Source: a virus. From it: a stretch of 28,185 nt of DNA. The notes beneath the pieces were generated by a model, which saw only the letters and a list, made by a program, of their open reading frames with translations, was not told the origin of the DNA and did not search any database. The translations under genes were made by a program, and so were the position numbers. This document shows positions 16,621 to 23,412 of the stretch, piece by piece. The stretch is from positions 1 through 28,185 of IMG/VR virus record IMGVR_UViG_3300028388_001718, one strand, 5' to 3'. Position 1 is the stretch's first letter. Each line of letters opens with the position of its first letter.

Positions 16621-16649
16621 ATAACATAAATTAATATTTTAGGTGACAA
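16621..16649 (-). promoter_or_regulatory. promoter for the inverted gene
   Basis: On the minus strand TTGTCA (16644-16649) and TGTTAT (16621-16626) are 17 bases apart, with transcription starting near 16613 and the ribosome site at about 16595-16600. The -35 covers the plus-strand AGGTGAC ribosome site of the tailspike gene, so the two genes share these bases. Confidence 0.5.
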
Positions 16650-16650
16650 C

Positions 16651-19065
16651 ATGGCACTACCAGTATTTCAAAGAACAATCGTAAATGATAATGGTGATGT
16701 TATTGCGTCGCCTGTAATCACTGTAGTGGTAGAATCCACAGGCGCGGCTGCTGATTTGTTTAGCGACCGCAACGGAACAACGCCACTTGGTACAGATGGT
16801 GTGTTTGACGGCACCACAAAAGGATTTGTTCAGTTCTACGCAGAGCCGGGCGAATACCGAGTAATAGCAGAGGATGCTGGGACGGGATTTAGCCAAACGT
16901 GGGACCCTGAAAATATTCCATTGAACAGTGATTTAGGTGGAACCGCTGGCGGAGATGTACCAAGAAACAGCGACCGAAACATCAATTCAATAGCCGACCT
17001 AGGCAGCGTAGAGCGCAACGATCAAGCGTGGATTTTCGTCATCGGCTATCAACCTGATAGTGACGTAGGTGGTGGAAATCTTGTTTATGACGCTAATCGT
17101 GCGAAATCAGATCATACTGGTGTGGATGTGTTCGACCCTGATAAAGCCTTCCCTACCGACTGGACTAACGCAACGCAGGTTGATGATTGGTTCACGGCTG
17201 ATGGTGTTGGTAATGGGGTGTATGTTCGCCCTGATGTTAAGATCATTACGCCGGAAATGGCCGGTGCGCTTAGTGGTGCAGGGACAGATTACTATAAGTC
17301 ACTAGAGCAAATAATGCTTTCTGAATATCCTGTTCTTATCTCTTATGGGACGTTTGAAATGTCGGGCTGGCTGCCTATCCCTTCAAATAAAATCGTTAAA
17401 TTTGACGGGTGGATTAAGGTTGTCAATCCTGTTGCACAATACGAAGCCGGACTTACCATGTCTAACGTGCTTAACGGGTTTAGCACGTCCAATTCTGTGA
17501 TCATAAACCCACAATTGGATATGAATAATGTTCCAGCGTCAAATGGGATTATATTCAGGGATGGCACCCATAATGTCCAAGTAATTGGAGGCACAATAAA
17601 GAACTGCGCTCATGAAAAAGGAGGTTATGGCGGAGGAAGGGCGTTAAACATCGAAGCAGGCTCGGGGGCTTTATCACAACCAAGCAATATTTATATTAGC
17701 GGGGTTACTATAGAGGATTCGTATCAAGCCATTAATATTGGTGGTAGCGATGATTCGCCCGAGAAAAATATAGTAATAGATGGAATTATAGCATCTAATT
17801 GCGAAAGCTTGATCCAACTAGCAGGGAATAGTCCTGGGTTTCCACACGGCGGTGACGTGGCTGGCGCGCTGGTTAGCAATATAACAGGCTATAACATAGG
17901 TAAATCAGTAACATATTCGCGCGAACATGGGATTATAAATAGTAATCGCGGGTGTAATGCAAAAATCTCAAACGTGAAAATTTTTAATGATTCAACCTAT
18001 ACTGGGGTTGGTTCGGTTTTCATGGGGGAATCTGCAAATGTGATTCTAGATAATGTTGACGTTTTCGGTGATGTTTCTGATATTGTCAACATAAACACAT
18101 GGGCAGAGGTCGATGCACTGCCAGTGTTCAAGTATGGGTCACGGAAGCTTCGGTTTGATATTAGATTGCATGGTGAGTGCGAGAATACAGTGGAGTATGC
18201 CTACTCATACAACCCTGCACTACCTGAAACCGAAGGCGACTCCAACCCGGTTGATAACGTATTTGTTCTGGATTTAGATTCATCCACTTCTACAAATATA
18301 GTCCCATCCACGATAGGGACTTATGATAGTTTTGATTTGACTATAAGGAATGTTGATAAGAACGGCACTTACCACGGTAAGGCGATAAATGCTAATTTGA
18401 ACTGGAATAGGCTACAGGATGAGCGAGTAATTGGCGGTGGCGCATCTGTACTTGATGATAAGTCGGATAGAAGTGGCGGCCTTAATATTGCGAGCTTCGC
18501 ACCATCTTTAAAGTTGAAAGACCTAACAACGTCGGCATGGATTTGGGAGCTTTATAGTGATTCAAATGACCTTAGGCTTGCAATATCAACAGATGGCGGC
18601 TCATCTTATTCCGACTATTACCAATGGGATGCAAACCACTTCAACGCTGTAAACACAAATACTTCGGATTTAGGTGAGTCGGGTGTTACATCTTGGCGCA
18701 ATCTTTATATTCAAAATAGTCCAACAGTGACTTCAGATTCAAGATTAAAGTTTGATATTAAATCAATAGATCAAAGCTTGCTTGATTTTGCACTATCTGT
18801 AGAGATTAAATCATACAAATTACACGAAGAAGAAGAAGATAAGATTCATTTTGGTGTCGTTATTGATCAAGAATTTATTAATAATTTATCCAATGTAATT
18901 GATACACATAAAATTTCCGCGCTATGCCACACTGTTTTCAAAGATAAGAGCGGAAACCCTGTAGAGTTAAACAAGGGTGGTATTATTCTTGGTGATGTCT
19001 GGCAAGTTCGTTACGATGAGTGGCAAAACATCATGCTAGAGGCACTAAGGAGGAAAGTTGCTTGA
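16651..19065 (+). CDS. tailspike with beta-helix and S74 autocleaving chaperone
   Basis: The N-terminal 95 residues fit a common virion-anchoring domain (ALPVFQRTIVNDNGDVIASP, then LFSDRNGTTPLG and FYAEPGEYRVIAED). Residues about 200-560 contain repeated short hydrophobic strands with Asn and Gly turns (NVQVIGGTIKNC, NIYISGVTIEDS, NIVIDGIIASNC), typical of a right-handed beta-helix such as polysaccharide-degrading tailspikes. The C-terminal 110 residues are a peptidase S74 intramolecular chaperone: TSDSRLKFDIKSI, then IHFGVVIDQEF. Cleavage is expected between Ser695 and Asp696. The exact enzymatic activity cannot be read from sequence. The stop overlaps the endolysin start. Confidence 0.85.
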   Translation: MALPVFQRTIVNDNGDVIASPVITVVVESTGAAADLFSDRNGTTPLGTDGVFDGTTKGFVQFYAEPGEYRVIAEDAGTGFSQTWDPENIPLNSDLGGTAGGDVPRNSDRNINSIADLGSVERNDQAWIFVIGYQPDSDVGGGNLVYDANRAKSDHTGVDVFDPDKAFPTDWTNATQVDDWFTADGVGNGVYVRPDVKIITPEMAGALSGAGTDYYKSLEQIMLSEYPVLISYGTFEMSGWLPIPSNKIVKFDGWIKVVNPVAQYEAGLTMSNVLNGFSTSNSVIINPQLDMNNVPASNGIIFRDGTHNVQVIGGTIKNCAHEKGGYGGGRALNIEAGSGALSQPSNIYISGVTIEDSYQAINIGGSDDSPEKNIVIDGIIASNCESLIQLAGNSPGFPHGGDVAGALVSNITGYNIGKSVTYSREHGIINSNRGCNAKISNVKIFNDSTYTGVGSVFMGESANVILDNVDVFGDVSDIVNINTWAEVDALPVFKYGSRKLRFDIRLHGECENTVEYAYSYNPALPETEGDSNPVDNVFVLDLDSSTSTNIVPSTIGTYDSFDLTIRNVDKNGTYHGKAINANLNWNRLQDERVIGGGASVLDDKSDRSGGLNIASFAPSLKLKDLTTSAWIWELYSDSNDLRLAISTDGGSSYSDYYQWDANHFNAVNTNTSDLGESGVTSWRNLYIQNSPTVTSDSRLKFDIKSIDQSLLDFALSVEIKSYKLHEEEEDKIHFGVVIDQEFINNLSNVIDTHKISALCHTVFKDKSGNPVELNKGGIILGDVWQVRYDEWQNIMLEALRRKVA

Positions 19066-19445
19066 TGTTTAAAAACATAAGCCAACACGAACTAGACTGC
19101 AAATGCGGCTCATGCGAAGTAACCATACAACCGCATGAGCCGATAATTCAGCGCGTTCAAGATTGCTGCGACTACTTCGCCACAAAATACGGCATTGACA
19201 GGGTTGTTCTTTACATCACAAGCGCCGCTCGATGCTATAAATATAATCGTGAGGTAGGTAGCTCAGACGGAAGCCAGCACCCACGCTGTAACGCCATGGA
19301 CATAGCAATGACCGCCAATGGCGAAGTAGTACCGCCTAAAGACATCTACGATTGGTTTGATGAGCACTGGCCTGATACCATGGGTTTAGGTTTATACGAG
19401 GGTTTTGTTCATGCCGACACAAGAGAATCATACGCCAGATGGTGA
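19065..19445 (+). CDS. endolysin, peptidase M15 family
   Basis: A zinc peptidase that cleaves the stem peptide of peptidoglycan at lysis. I chose the ATG at 19065, which overlaps the tailspike stop (TGATG) and has AAGGAGG upstream; a start at 19020 would add 15 residues without such a site. The M15 zinc triad is visible: His72 in SQHPRC, Asp79 in AMDIAM and His116 in FVHADTR. The preceding ITSAARCYKYNREVG is the conserved substrate-side segment. The N-terminal DCKCGSC replaces the usual EFxC region. There is no signal peptide, so it needs a holin. Length 126 is typical for a single-domain form. Confidence 0.88.
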   Translation: MFKNISQHELDCKCGSCEVTIQPHEPIIQRVQDCCDYFATKYGIDRVVLYITSAARCYKYNREVGSSDGSQHPRCNAMDIAMTANGEVVPPKDIYDWFDEHWPDTMGLGLYEGFVHADTRESYARW

Positions 19446-19650
19446 GTATCTGCCGAAGTGGGAGAATCGCAGGCGGGTTTTGTTTGCGACTCTTATTTTT
19501 TGTGCTGGTATTATTCTTTATATTTTGCTGGCTGGTGAAGATACACGTATTAACGAAACAATAGTGAGTTATGCATTTATGATCGGTGGCGGCGTTATCG
19601 CATCGTATATATTCGGCGCAACTTGGCAGGATATAGGGCTTAAAAAATGA
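19411..19650 (+). CDS. holin candidate, two-TM protein, 79 aa
   Basis: The protein has a polar N-terminus of about 20 residues ending in Arg-Arg-Arg, a membrane segment (VLFATLIFCAGIILYILLAG), a short charged link (EDTRINE) and a second membrane segment (IVSYAFMIGGGVIASYIFGA) followed by a short tail. This layout and the position between endolysin and spanin genes fit a two-span class II holin with both ends in the cytoplasm. The gene overlaps the endolysin by 35 bases and the Rz-like gene by four. The family is common in phages of gammaproteobacteria, but I infer the function from position. Confidence 0.65.
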   Translation: MPTQENHTPDGEYLPKWENRRRVLFATLIFCAGIILYILLAGEDTRINETIVSYAFMIGGGVIASYIFGATWQDIGLKK

Positions 19651-19964
19651 CTGGCTTAGAATTGCTTTTTCTTGTTTCAATTGGGTTTAATGTGTGGGCC
19701 GGATACGAGCTGGGAGAAGAACGCGAAACCTCCGACAATATAAGCCAAATCGTAATAGACCAGTCAAAGCTAATCGATCAGTGCTACCAAGAGCTAGATA
19801 AAAATGAGCAACTTAACGCAAAAACTGAAAACGCAATACGAGAGCTTGCAAAGTCGAACTCAGATCAGCTTAGTGAGCTGGAAAGGCTTAATGGTATTAG
19901 CGCTGATTTTTATAGCTGCGAAATTCCTGATGAATTGGTTAGCGCCTTGCAGCCCGATAATTAA
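19647..19964 (+). CDS. Rz: i-spanin (Rz-like)
   Basis: Inner-membrane spanin subunit that joins the o-spanin to fuse inner and outer membranes in the last step of lysis. It has one N-terminal membrane anchor (TGLELLFLVSIGFNVWAGYE), a periplasmic coiled coil rich in Gln, Glu, Leu and Lys (about 30-90), and a C-terminal CEIPDELVSALQ, the usual Rz end in which a Pro-Asp-x-hydrophobic motif is conserved. Length 105 is short but normal. The o-spanin gene starts inside this gene in the +1 frame and runs past its end, the overlapping Rz/Rz1 layout. Confidence 0.78.
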   Translation: MTGLELLFLVSIGFNVWAGYELGEERETSDNISQIVIDQSKLIDQCYQELDKNEQLNAKTENAIRELAKSNSDQLSELERLNGISADFYSCEIPDELVSALQPDN

Positions 19965-20145
19965 AACCGAATACGTTGTAAAGAGTATCCCTGCCCAACG
20001 GCTAAAACTTCACGCATTGCCGGAAATAGAAAAGATTGATGGTAAGTACACAGGAAAATCATTGGTTAACGCTTACCAACAGAGCATTTATGAACTAAAG
20101 CAATGCAATATTGATAAGCGTTATATTCGCGGGATTCAGGATTAG
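19804..20145 (+). CDS. Rz1: o-spanin (Rz1-like lipoprotein)
   Basis: Outer-membrane partner of the Rz-like protein. A hydrophobic stretch (MVLALIFIAAKFLMNWLAPC, residues 30-49) ends at a Cys that would be the lipidated residue; Pro at -1 is unusual for a lipobox. The mature part is Pro- and Lys-containing and ends with LVNAYQQSIYELKQCNIDKR, matching the AL-x-x-CN-x-DK pattern common near the end of this class. The internal ATG at 19891 has a better ribosome site (GGAAAGG) and gives a cleaner signal peptide, so the true product may be only 84 residues. Its stop overlaps the convergent minus-strand gene. Confidence 0.68.
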   Translation: MSNLTQKLKTQYESLQSRTQISLVSWKGLMVLALIFIAAKFLMNWLAPCSPIIKTEYVVKSIPAQRLKLHALPEIEKIDGKYTGKSLVNAYQQSIYELKQCNIDKRYIRGIQD

Positions 20146-20393
20146 AGTTTTAATAGGTGAGACATAAGACCTACGCCCTGCTCTGTGTGCTGCTTTAGCT
20201 TCTTGATTGCTTCATAAACACGGGTTAGCTCGGTCTGGCACTCTTCAAGGTTTTCAGCAACCGACTCATACTTTGCGTGCAATCGTGCGTTTTCTTGACG
20301 TAATTTGTCATTATCGGCACATACACGCGCATTAGCTTGAATTAACTGCTCTGATTTCTTGTATAATTCATCGGCTGCTTTTTCGAATGGCAT
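20142..20393 (-). CDS. coiled-coil protein, 83 aa
   Basis: Last gene of the minus-strand operon. I prefer the ATG at 20393, with AGAGGA six bases upstream; an ATG at 20459 just after the preceding stop would add 22 residues but has no clear ribosome site. The product is nearly all helix: KAADELYKKSEQLIQANARV, then heptads through ENARLHAKYESVAENLEECQ and ending KLKQHTEQG. No membrane segment. It probably dimerises; function unknown. Similar short coiled-coil proteins often occur among phage early genes. Confidence 0.55.
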   Translation of the reverse strand: MPFEKAADELYKKSEQLIQANARVCADNDKLRQENARLHAKYESVAENLEECQTELTRVYEAIKKLKQHTEQGVGLMSHLLKL

Positions 20394-20460
20394 AGTCCGT
20401 CCTCTTTTGTAAAATACAAGCTTGCCACCAGTGGCCGCATCCTTTCTTGCTGTGATCATT

Positions 20461-20847
20461 TTACTGCCCAAAAATCTCATTAAAACGATTATCGAAATTA
20501 GCCGCAAACTCAGCCGCTAATAGCTCTTTTGCATCTTCGTCTACGCTAGACGACATGTGACGGGAATGGAATACACCTTCAAGCACCTGACGCTTAACTT
20601 CTTCAGTCATGCCTTCTTGCTTGACCTCAGCCTTTTCACCCGTATCCATTGCCGTATACACCTTGGCCAGCTCTTCAAAATACGGCGAATCCTGATAAAG
20701 CGTATAACCTGCCAGTGATAGCGCGTATATGTGCCCGTCTAGCTCCTTATAACCCGTCACGGTGTATTCTTCACGATTGCTGTGCGCTGCGTTGAATTTA
20801 TCGCTTAAACGCTTAGAGCGTACTGTGATTGTCTTGCGTTGTGTCAT
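20461..20847 (-). CDS. hypothetical protein, 128 aa
   Basis: A soluble protein that begins with a basic strand region (TQRKTITVRSKRLSDKFNAA) and continues with YTVTGYKELDGHIYALSLAGY, followed by an acidic helical half with Met-Ser-Ser-Ser and ending NFDNRFNEIFGQ. A GGAG nine bases before the ATG supports the start. I do not recognise a family. It is part of the antirepressor operon, separated from its neighbours by only a few bases, so it is probably expressed together with them. Confidence 0.6.
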   Translation of the reverse strand: MTQRKTITVRSKRLSDKFNAAHSNREEYTVTGYKELDGHIYALSLAGYTLYQDSPYFEELAKVYTAMDTGEKAEVKQEGMTEEVKRQVLEGVFHSRHMSSSVDEDAKELLAAEFAANFDNRFNEIFGQ

Positions 20848-20860
20848 TCTTCATTCTCCA

Positions 20861-21007
20861 CTAAATAAAATCGAAAATATCCGTAGGGTATGGGTTCTTA
20901 TCGCATTCCCATTCGCCTTGGCCTCTGTATGTAAAAACAAAGCGCTCACCGTAAAAGAAGCGTGTAACTTTCATCCCTATTGTTGGGGTTTTTATTTTTT
21001 CACTCAT
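20861..21007 (-). CDS. small hypothetical protein, 48 aa
   Basis: I chose the ATG at 21007 because GGAGG lies seven bases before it and the gene then overlaps the preceding stop by eight bases; the open frame extends 30 residues further upstream without support. The product starts SEKIKTPTIGMKVTRFFYGE, likely a compact beta structure, and ends with an acidic, aromatic tail (PYPTDIFDFI). No family recognised. Confidence 0.5.
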   Translation of the reverse strand: MSEKIKTPTIGMKVTRFFYGERFVFTYRGQGEWECDKNPYPTDIFDFI

Positions 21008-21386
21008 AACCTGCCTCCAGTTTGTCAGCGTATGACCCAAGCAACGCCTCAATACCTTGACCAACATACTCATTCTTGTAGTCTTCGATAGCTCCACGAA
21101 CTGCCTCCGCCCGCAACTTTGGTAGGCTGGATTTTAGTTCCGATAACTCTTTCATTAAATCTGCATTTTCTTTGCGCAAAGCGGTTACATGCTTATTGTA
21201 TGCGTTGAACTCACAAACTCCGTCAGGGCAAGGCTTGCTACTGTCGCCTGTGTATTTCAGGTCGGCTAGCTCTTGTTCAAGCTTCTGGATTATTTCTGAG
21301 GATGTTTCAAAAGCAACGCGCTTCCCGATATTATCCTCTAATTTCGCCAACCCATCTAAGTGGTCTGTCCATGCTGTTTTATTCAT
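21000..21386 (-). CDS. coiled-coil protein with CxxxxC segment, 128 aa
   Basis: I chose the ATG at 21386, preceded by GGAGGTGAT, an almost perfect ribosome site; 13 further upstream residues are open but unsupported. The product is helical, with coiled-coil stretches around residues 28-45 (ETSSEIIQKLEQELADLK) and 63-90 (KHVTALRKENADLMKELSEL) separated by CPDGVCEF. It resembles the other coiled-coil genes of this operon in general style but not clearly in sequence. Function unknown. Confidence 0.55.
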   Translation of the reverse strand: MNKTAWTDHLDGLAKLEDNIGKRVAFETSSEIIQKLEQELADLKYTGDSSKPCPDGVCEFNAYNKHVTALRKENADLMKELSELKSSLPKLRAEAVRGAIEDYKNEYVGQGIEALLGSYADKLEAGYE

Positions 21387-21457
21387 AATCACCTCCAAAT
21401 ATTTAACCCTAACAATACCAGCCAATACCTATAAATCATTGGCAAGAAGTATCATTT

Positions 21458-22111
21458 TTATTGGTCGATTAGCTCATGAATAAATTTACGTCCCTTCTCA
21501 GACCACTTCATAGCATGGCGCGATACGCCGCCATCATCTATATGCGTAGTCTCGACATCGTAGCCTTTACCGATATTAGCCGCGGTAAGCACCCATCGGC
21601 GACCTATCTTGCGCTGAACCTTCATGGCTTCCAGTAGCTTATTGAGCTTATTAGCTGTCATGCCTAGCTCGCTGGCTATTTCCGTAGTCGTGATTCCATT
21701 CTCAGTTGCAAGTACTTTGTCGTGATACTCAAGTTTGGGCTTGGCTTCTTCTAGCTGTTTGGCTTGATCAGCGGCTAACTGAAGGGCTTCGGCGTAGGTT
21801 TGCGGAATTGCTGGTGGCTGATTCTGCTTACTTTTTAATAGCTCTCGTATCTTTTTACGAACCGATTTTGATTCGCGCATGCCAACTTGCAAGGCTTGGT
21901 CTTGGTCGAGCTGAGAAACAGTGGTTTCAGTATTGTTTGAATTTCGAACTACAAAAGTTTTGTAGTGCTCGCCTTCCAGCTCATCCGCTATTCGATCATT
22001 GAAAACATTTGAACGTAGGCTTTTTTCGCCCGCTTCTTCACGTAGTTTATTAATAACATTCAGAAAGTCGCGACTATCAATTAGCCCATTTACTATGGTT
22101 AGGTTGTTCAT
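21458..22111 (-). CDS. phage antirepressor with KilAC domain, 217 aa
   Basis: Antirepressors inactivate the lysogeny repressor and so promote lytic growth. I chose the ATG at 22111, with TTGGAG nine bases upstream; the frame runs to 22264 upstream but crosses the promoter and terminator of the leader. Residues 1-95 form a variable N-terminal domain (NNLTIVNGLIDSRDFLNVIN, then QDQALQVGMRES). Residues about 107-215 are a KilAC domain: QTYAEALQLAADQAKQLEEA, then KLEYHDKVLATENGITTTEI, ASELGMTANKLNKLLEAMKV, and a C-terminal WSEKGRKFIHELI. Expression is probably controlled by the attenuator in its leader and by the C4-like RNA. Confidence 0.85.
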   Translation of the reverse strand: MNNLTIVNGLIDSRDFLNVINKLREEAGEKSLRSNVFNDRIADELEGEHYKTFVVRNSNNTETTVSQLDQDQALQVGMRESKSVRKKIRELLKSKQNQPPAIPQTYAEALQLAADQAKQLEEAKPKLEYHDKVLATENGITTTEIASELGMTANKLNKLLEAMKVQRKIGRRWVLTAANIGKGYDVETTHIDDGGVSRHAMKWSEKGRKFIHELIDQ

Positions 22112-22125
22112 TGGTTGGCTCCAAT

Positions 22126-22192
22126 AAAAAAGGCAGTGCACTAAATCAGGTGAGAAATTGGCCAAAGCAAGCCTCTGATTTAATACACTGCC
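22126..22192 (-). terminator. attenuator hairpin in the antirepressor leader
   Basis: On the minus strand GGCAGTGTATTAAATCAG (22192-22175) pairs with CTGATTTAGTGCACTGCC (22149-22132): 18 positions with two mismatched, around a 25-base loop. Six T (22131-22126) follow at once, then the ribosome site and ATG of the antirepressor. It has the form of a rho-independent terminator inside a leader. GTGAGAAA at 22222-22215 is fully complementary to TTTCTCAC in the loop (22157-22150), so another fold is possible. The loop also has the complement of a C4-like RNA segment (22177-22168). Confidence 0.78.
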
Positions 22193-22234
22193 CGTTTTAT
22201 GCTTTATGTTCGGCTTTCTCACGGCCTTGGGTTG

Positions 22235-22263
22235 ATTATAGCAATTACTCTGTATTTTCGCCA
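22235..22263 (-). promoter_or_regulatory. promoter of the antirepressor leader
   Basis: On the minus strand TATAAT (22240-22235) is preceded by TGC, giving a perfect extended -10. A poor -35 (TGGCGA, 22263-22258) is 17 bases away. Transcription would start near 22228 and give a leader of about 117 bases that contains the attenuator. It lies just after the 82-aa gene. Confidence 0.6.
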
Positions 22264-22270
22264 TCTAGGA

Positions 22271-22519
22271 TTATTTTAGGTTTTTAGCCCAATAATCTCT
22301 ACACACTCTATCAAGCTCATCGTGGTCAATCGTATCAAATAAAAACCTTATCATCTCAGCAAAATCAGATTTCCATAAAACTTCGATGGAATAATAATCA
22401 CCTACTGTTAAATAGCTAACATCAATGCAAAGCTTTTCTATTTCTCCTGCCTCTGTGTACTCCACATCCCTATAAATATGGCAGCAAGGTGTGAGGAATA
22501 TTGTGCTTTTTGTGCTCAT
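22271..22519 (-). CDS. hypothetical protein, 82 aa
   Basis: I chose the ATG at 22519, with AGGAG six bases upstream; ten further open residues lack support. The product is a small acidic protein with Cys-Cys at residues 12-13, a central beta region (IEKLCIDVSYLTVGDYYSIE) and a helical end (MIRFLFDTIDHDELDRVCRD). It has no membrane segment. It begins one base after the stop of the RMF-like gene's TGA, so both are translated from one message. I do not recognise a family. Confidence 0.55.
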   Translation of the reverse strand: MSTKSTIFLTPCCHIYRDVEYTEAGEIEKLCIDVSYLTVGDYYSIEVLWKSDFAEMIRFLFDTIDHDELDRVCRDYWAKNLK

Positions 22520-22520
22520 A

Positions 22521-22691
22521 TCAACTCCTAATTCCGGTATCATTCTCAATATGCCAATCGTGCCAGCCTGCTAGCCACCAATGGCGTTGGCGCAATTCAG
22601 TCCAGTTTTTTAGCTGACATGCCGCTTTTGGCTTTCCGTTTTTTGCGGCACTGTGACCACTTTTATATATATCTCGCTCGTATTTATTCAT
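22521..22691 (-). CDS. RMF/CrpP-like small protein, 56 aa
   Basis: The short protein fits the ribosome modulation factor/CrpP family: YERDIYKSGHSAAKNGKPKA, then a Cys (residue 25), a spacer, and LRQRHWWLAGWHDW near the end. The GxxAAxxG, Cys, and WWLAGW parts match the family's conserved small domain of about 55 residues. RMF dimerises ribosomes in stationary phase of gammaproteobacteria; CrpP was reported in connection with quinolone resistance in Pseudomonas. Phage copies have no defined role that I know. An AGG seven bases upstream supports the start. It heads the antirepressor-side operon. Confidence 0.7.
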   Translation of the reverse strand: MNKYERDIYKSGHSAAKNGKPKAACQLKNWTELRQRHWWLAGWHDWHIENDTGIRS

Positions 22692-22772
22692 AAAACCTCG
22701 CTATCATTTAAAACCAATAATACACGCCCAGCACAAAACCGCATTGGCAAAAACTACCAAAATAATCATTAA

Positions 22773-22799
22773 ATTTGGAATATTTGGCCAATTGCAAAT
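22773..22799. promoter_or_regulatory. inverted repeat, candidate operator
   Basis: ATTTGGAAT (22773-22781) and ATTGCAAAT (22791-22799) are inverted 9-base half sites that match at eight of nine positions, with a 9-base spacer, so their centres are 18 bases apart. The right arm overlaps the -35 of the plus-strand promoter. It lies in the 154-base gap between divergent genes, as expected for a repressor operator. Confidence 0.5.
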
Positions 22800-22818
22800 A
22801 GGCTTCTATGGCTATAAT
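22792..22818 (+). promoter_or_regulatory. promoter for the two-gene plus-strand cassette
   Basis: A perfect TATAAT (22813-22818) with a -35-like TTGCAA (22792-22797) at a short 15-base spacing. Transcription would start near 22825, just before the ribosome site AAGGTGAG. The -35 lies in the right arm of the inverted repeat, so a bound protein would block it. Confidence 0.55.
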
Positions 22819-22845
22819 TAAGGTGAGCTAATGAGAGGAGTTAAC

Positions 22846-23034
22846 ATGTTTAAAGGCATTAAACCAATTTCAAAATGCGGTATTTGCGCGTTTACACATA
22901 CCGATAGAAACTACGACGAGCTAGGTCACACGCTTTATGTGACGTCATTCAACCCTGATGGTAGTGTGAGTTGTTTTGCAAATGTAGTGGCAGGAAGCGA
23001 CAGAGACGAAACTCAACTATTCGGAGAACTATGA
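22846..23034 (+). CDS. hypothetical protein, 62 aa
   Basis: I chose the ATG at 22846 because AGAGGAG stands seven bases before it; an ATG at 22831 with AAGGTGAG is a possible alternative and would add five residues. The protein has three Cys (SKCGICAF and VSCFANV) and a likely beta-rich fold (LYVTSFNPDGSVSCFANVVA). It is the first gene of a two-gene cassette between the two halves of the immunity region. Function not recognised. Confidence 0.55.
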   Translation: MFKGIKPISKCGICAFTHTDRNYDELGHTLYVTSFNPDGSVSCFANVVAGSDRDETQLFGEL

Positions 23035-23381
23035 TGAGCAACCTACAAAAACACCAAGGCAAAATCTTCGACGGCTCTAATATGCCAGAGTTTTATAGAT
23101 ATATTGCGGATTATTTGGATGAGTATGGCGCACCAGTAGATTATGGTCTTGAATTTAATCTTGACGATAACAATTGGAAGATATCTGAGGCAGGGTTGCT
23201 ATCGATACTTAAAAATTTGTCTAACGATGGTTGTTATAAATACCGCCCCACCCCACTAACCAAGACCATGTACAACATCCATACGGGTGAAGCGGTTGAG
23301 GTGCCGGTTGATATACAAGTTACTGTTTCAGTGGCTGGCTCATATTACACAGAGTCACTACTAAAGCTAACCAGTAAATAA
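23034..23381 (+). CDS. hypothetical protein, 115 aa
   Basis: A GGAG seven bases before the ATG at 23034 supports this start; the overlapping ATG at 23031 is possible too. The first 60 residues are helical and acidic with many aromatics (MPEFYRYIADYLDEYGAPVD); the second half is likely beta strands (VEVPVDIQVTVSVAGSYYTE). No known motif. It overlaps the stop of the first cassette gene and is followed by a strong terminator, which closes this short transcription unit. Confidence 0.6.
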   Translation: MSNLQKHQGKIFDGSNMPEFYRYIADYLDEYGAPVDYGLEFNLDDNNWKISEAGLLSILKNLSNDGCYKYRPTPLTKTMYNIHTGEAVEVPVDIQVTVSVAGSYYTESLLKLTSK

Positions 23382-23386
23382 TCACA

Positions 23387-23412
23387 GGTCGCTATATGCG
23401 GCCTTTTTTTTT
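23387..23412 (+). terminator. rho-independent terminator after the two-gene cassette
   Basis: GGTCGC and GCGGCC pair (one G-T pair) around a TATAT loop and are followed by nine T. On the other strand the same nine bases are Lys codons of the small Icd-position ORF, so the two elements share DNA. Confidence 0.8.

Noticed and set aside
22112-22264. N-terminal extension of the antirepressor frame to an ATG at 22264
   Set aside because: It spans the promoter and terminator of the leader, its ATG has no ribosome site, and the ATG at 22111 has TTGGAG upstream. A coupled leader peptide cannot be fully excluded.
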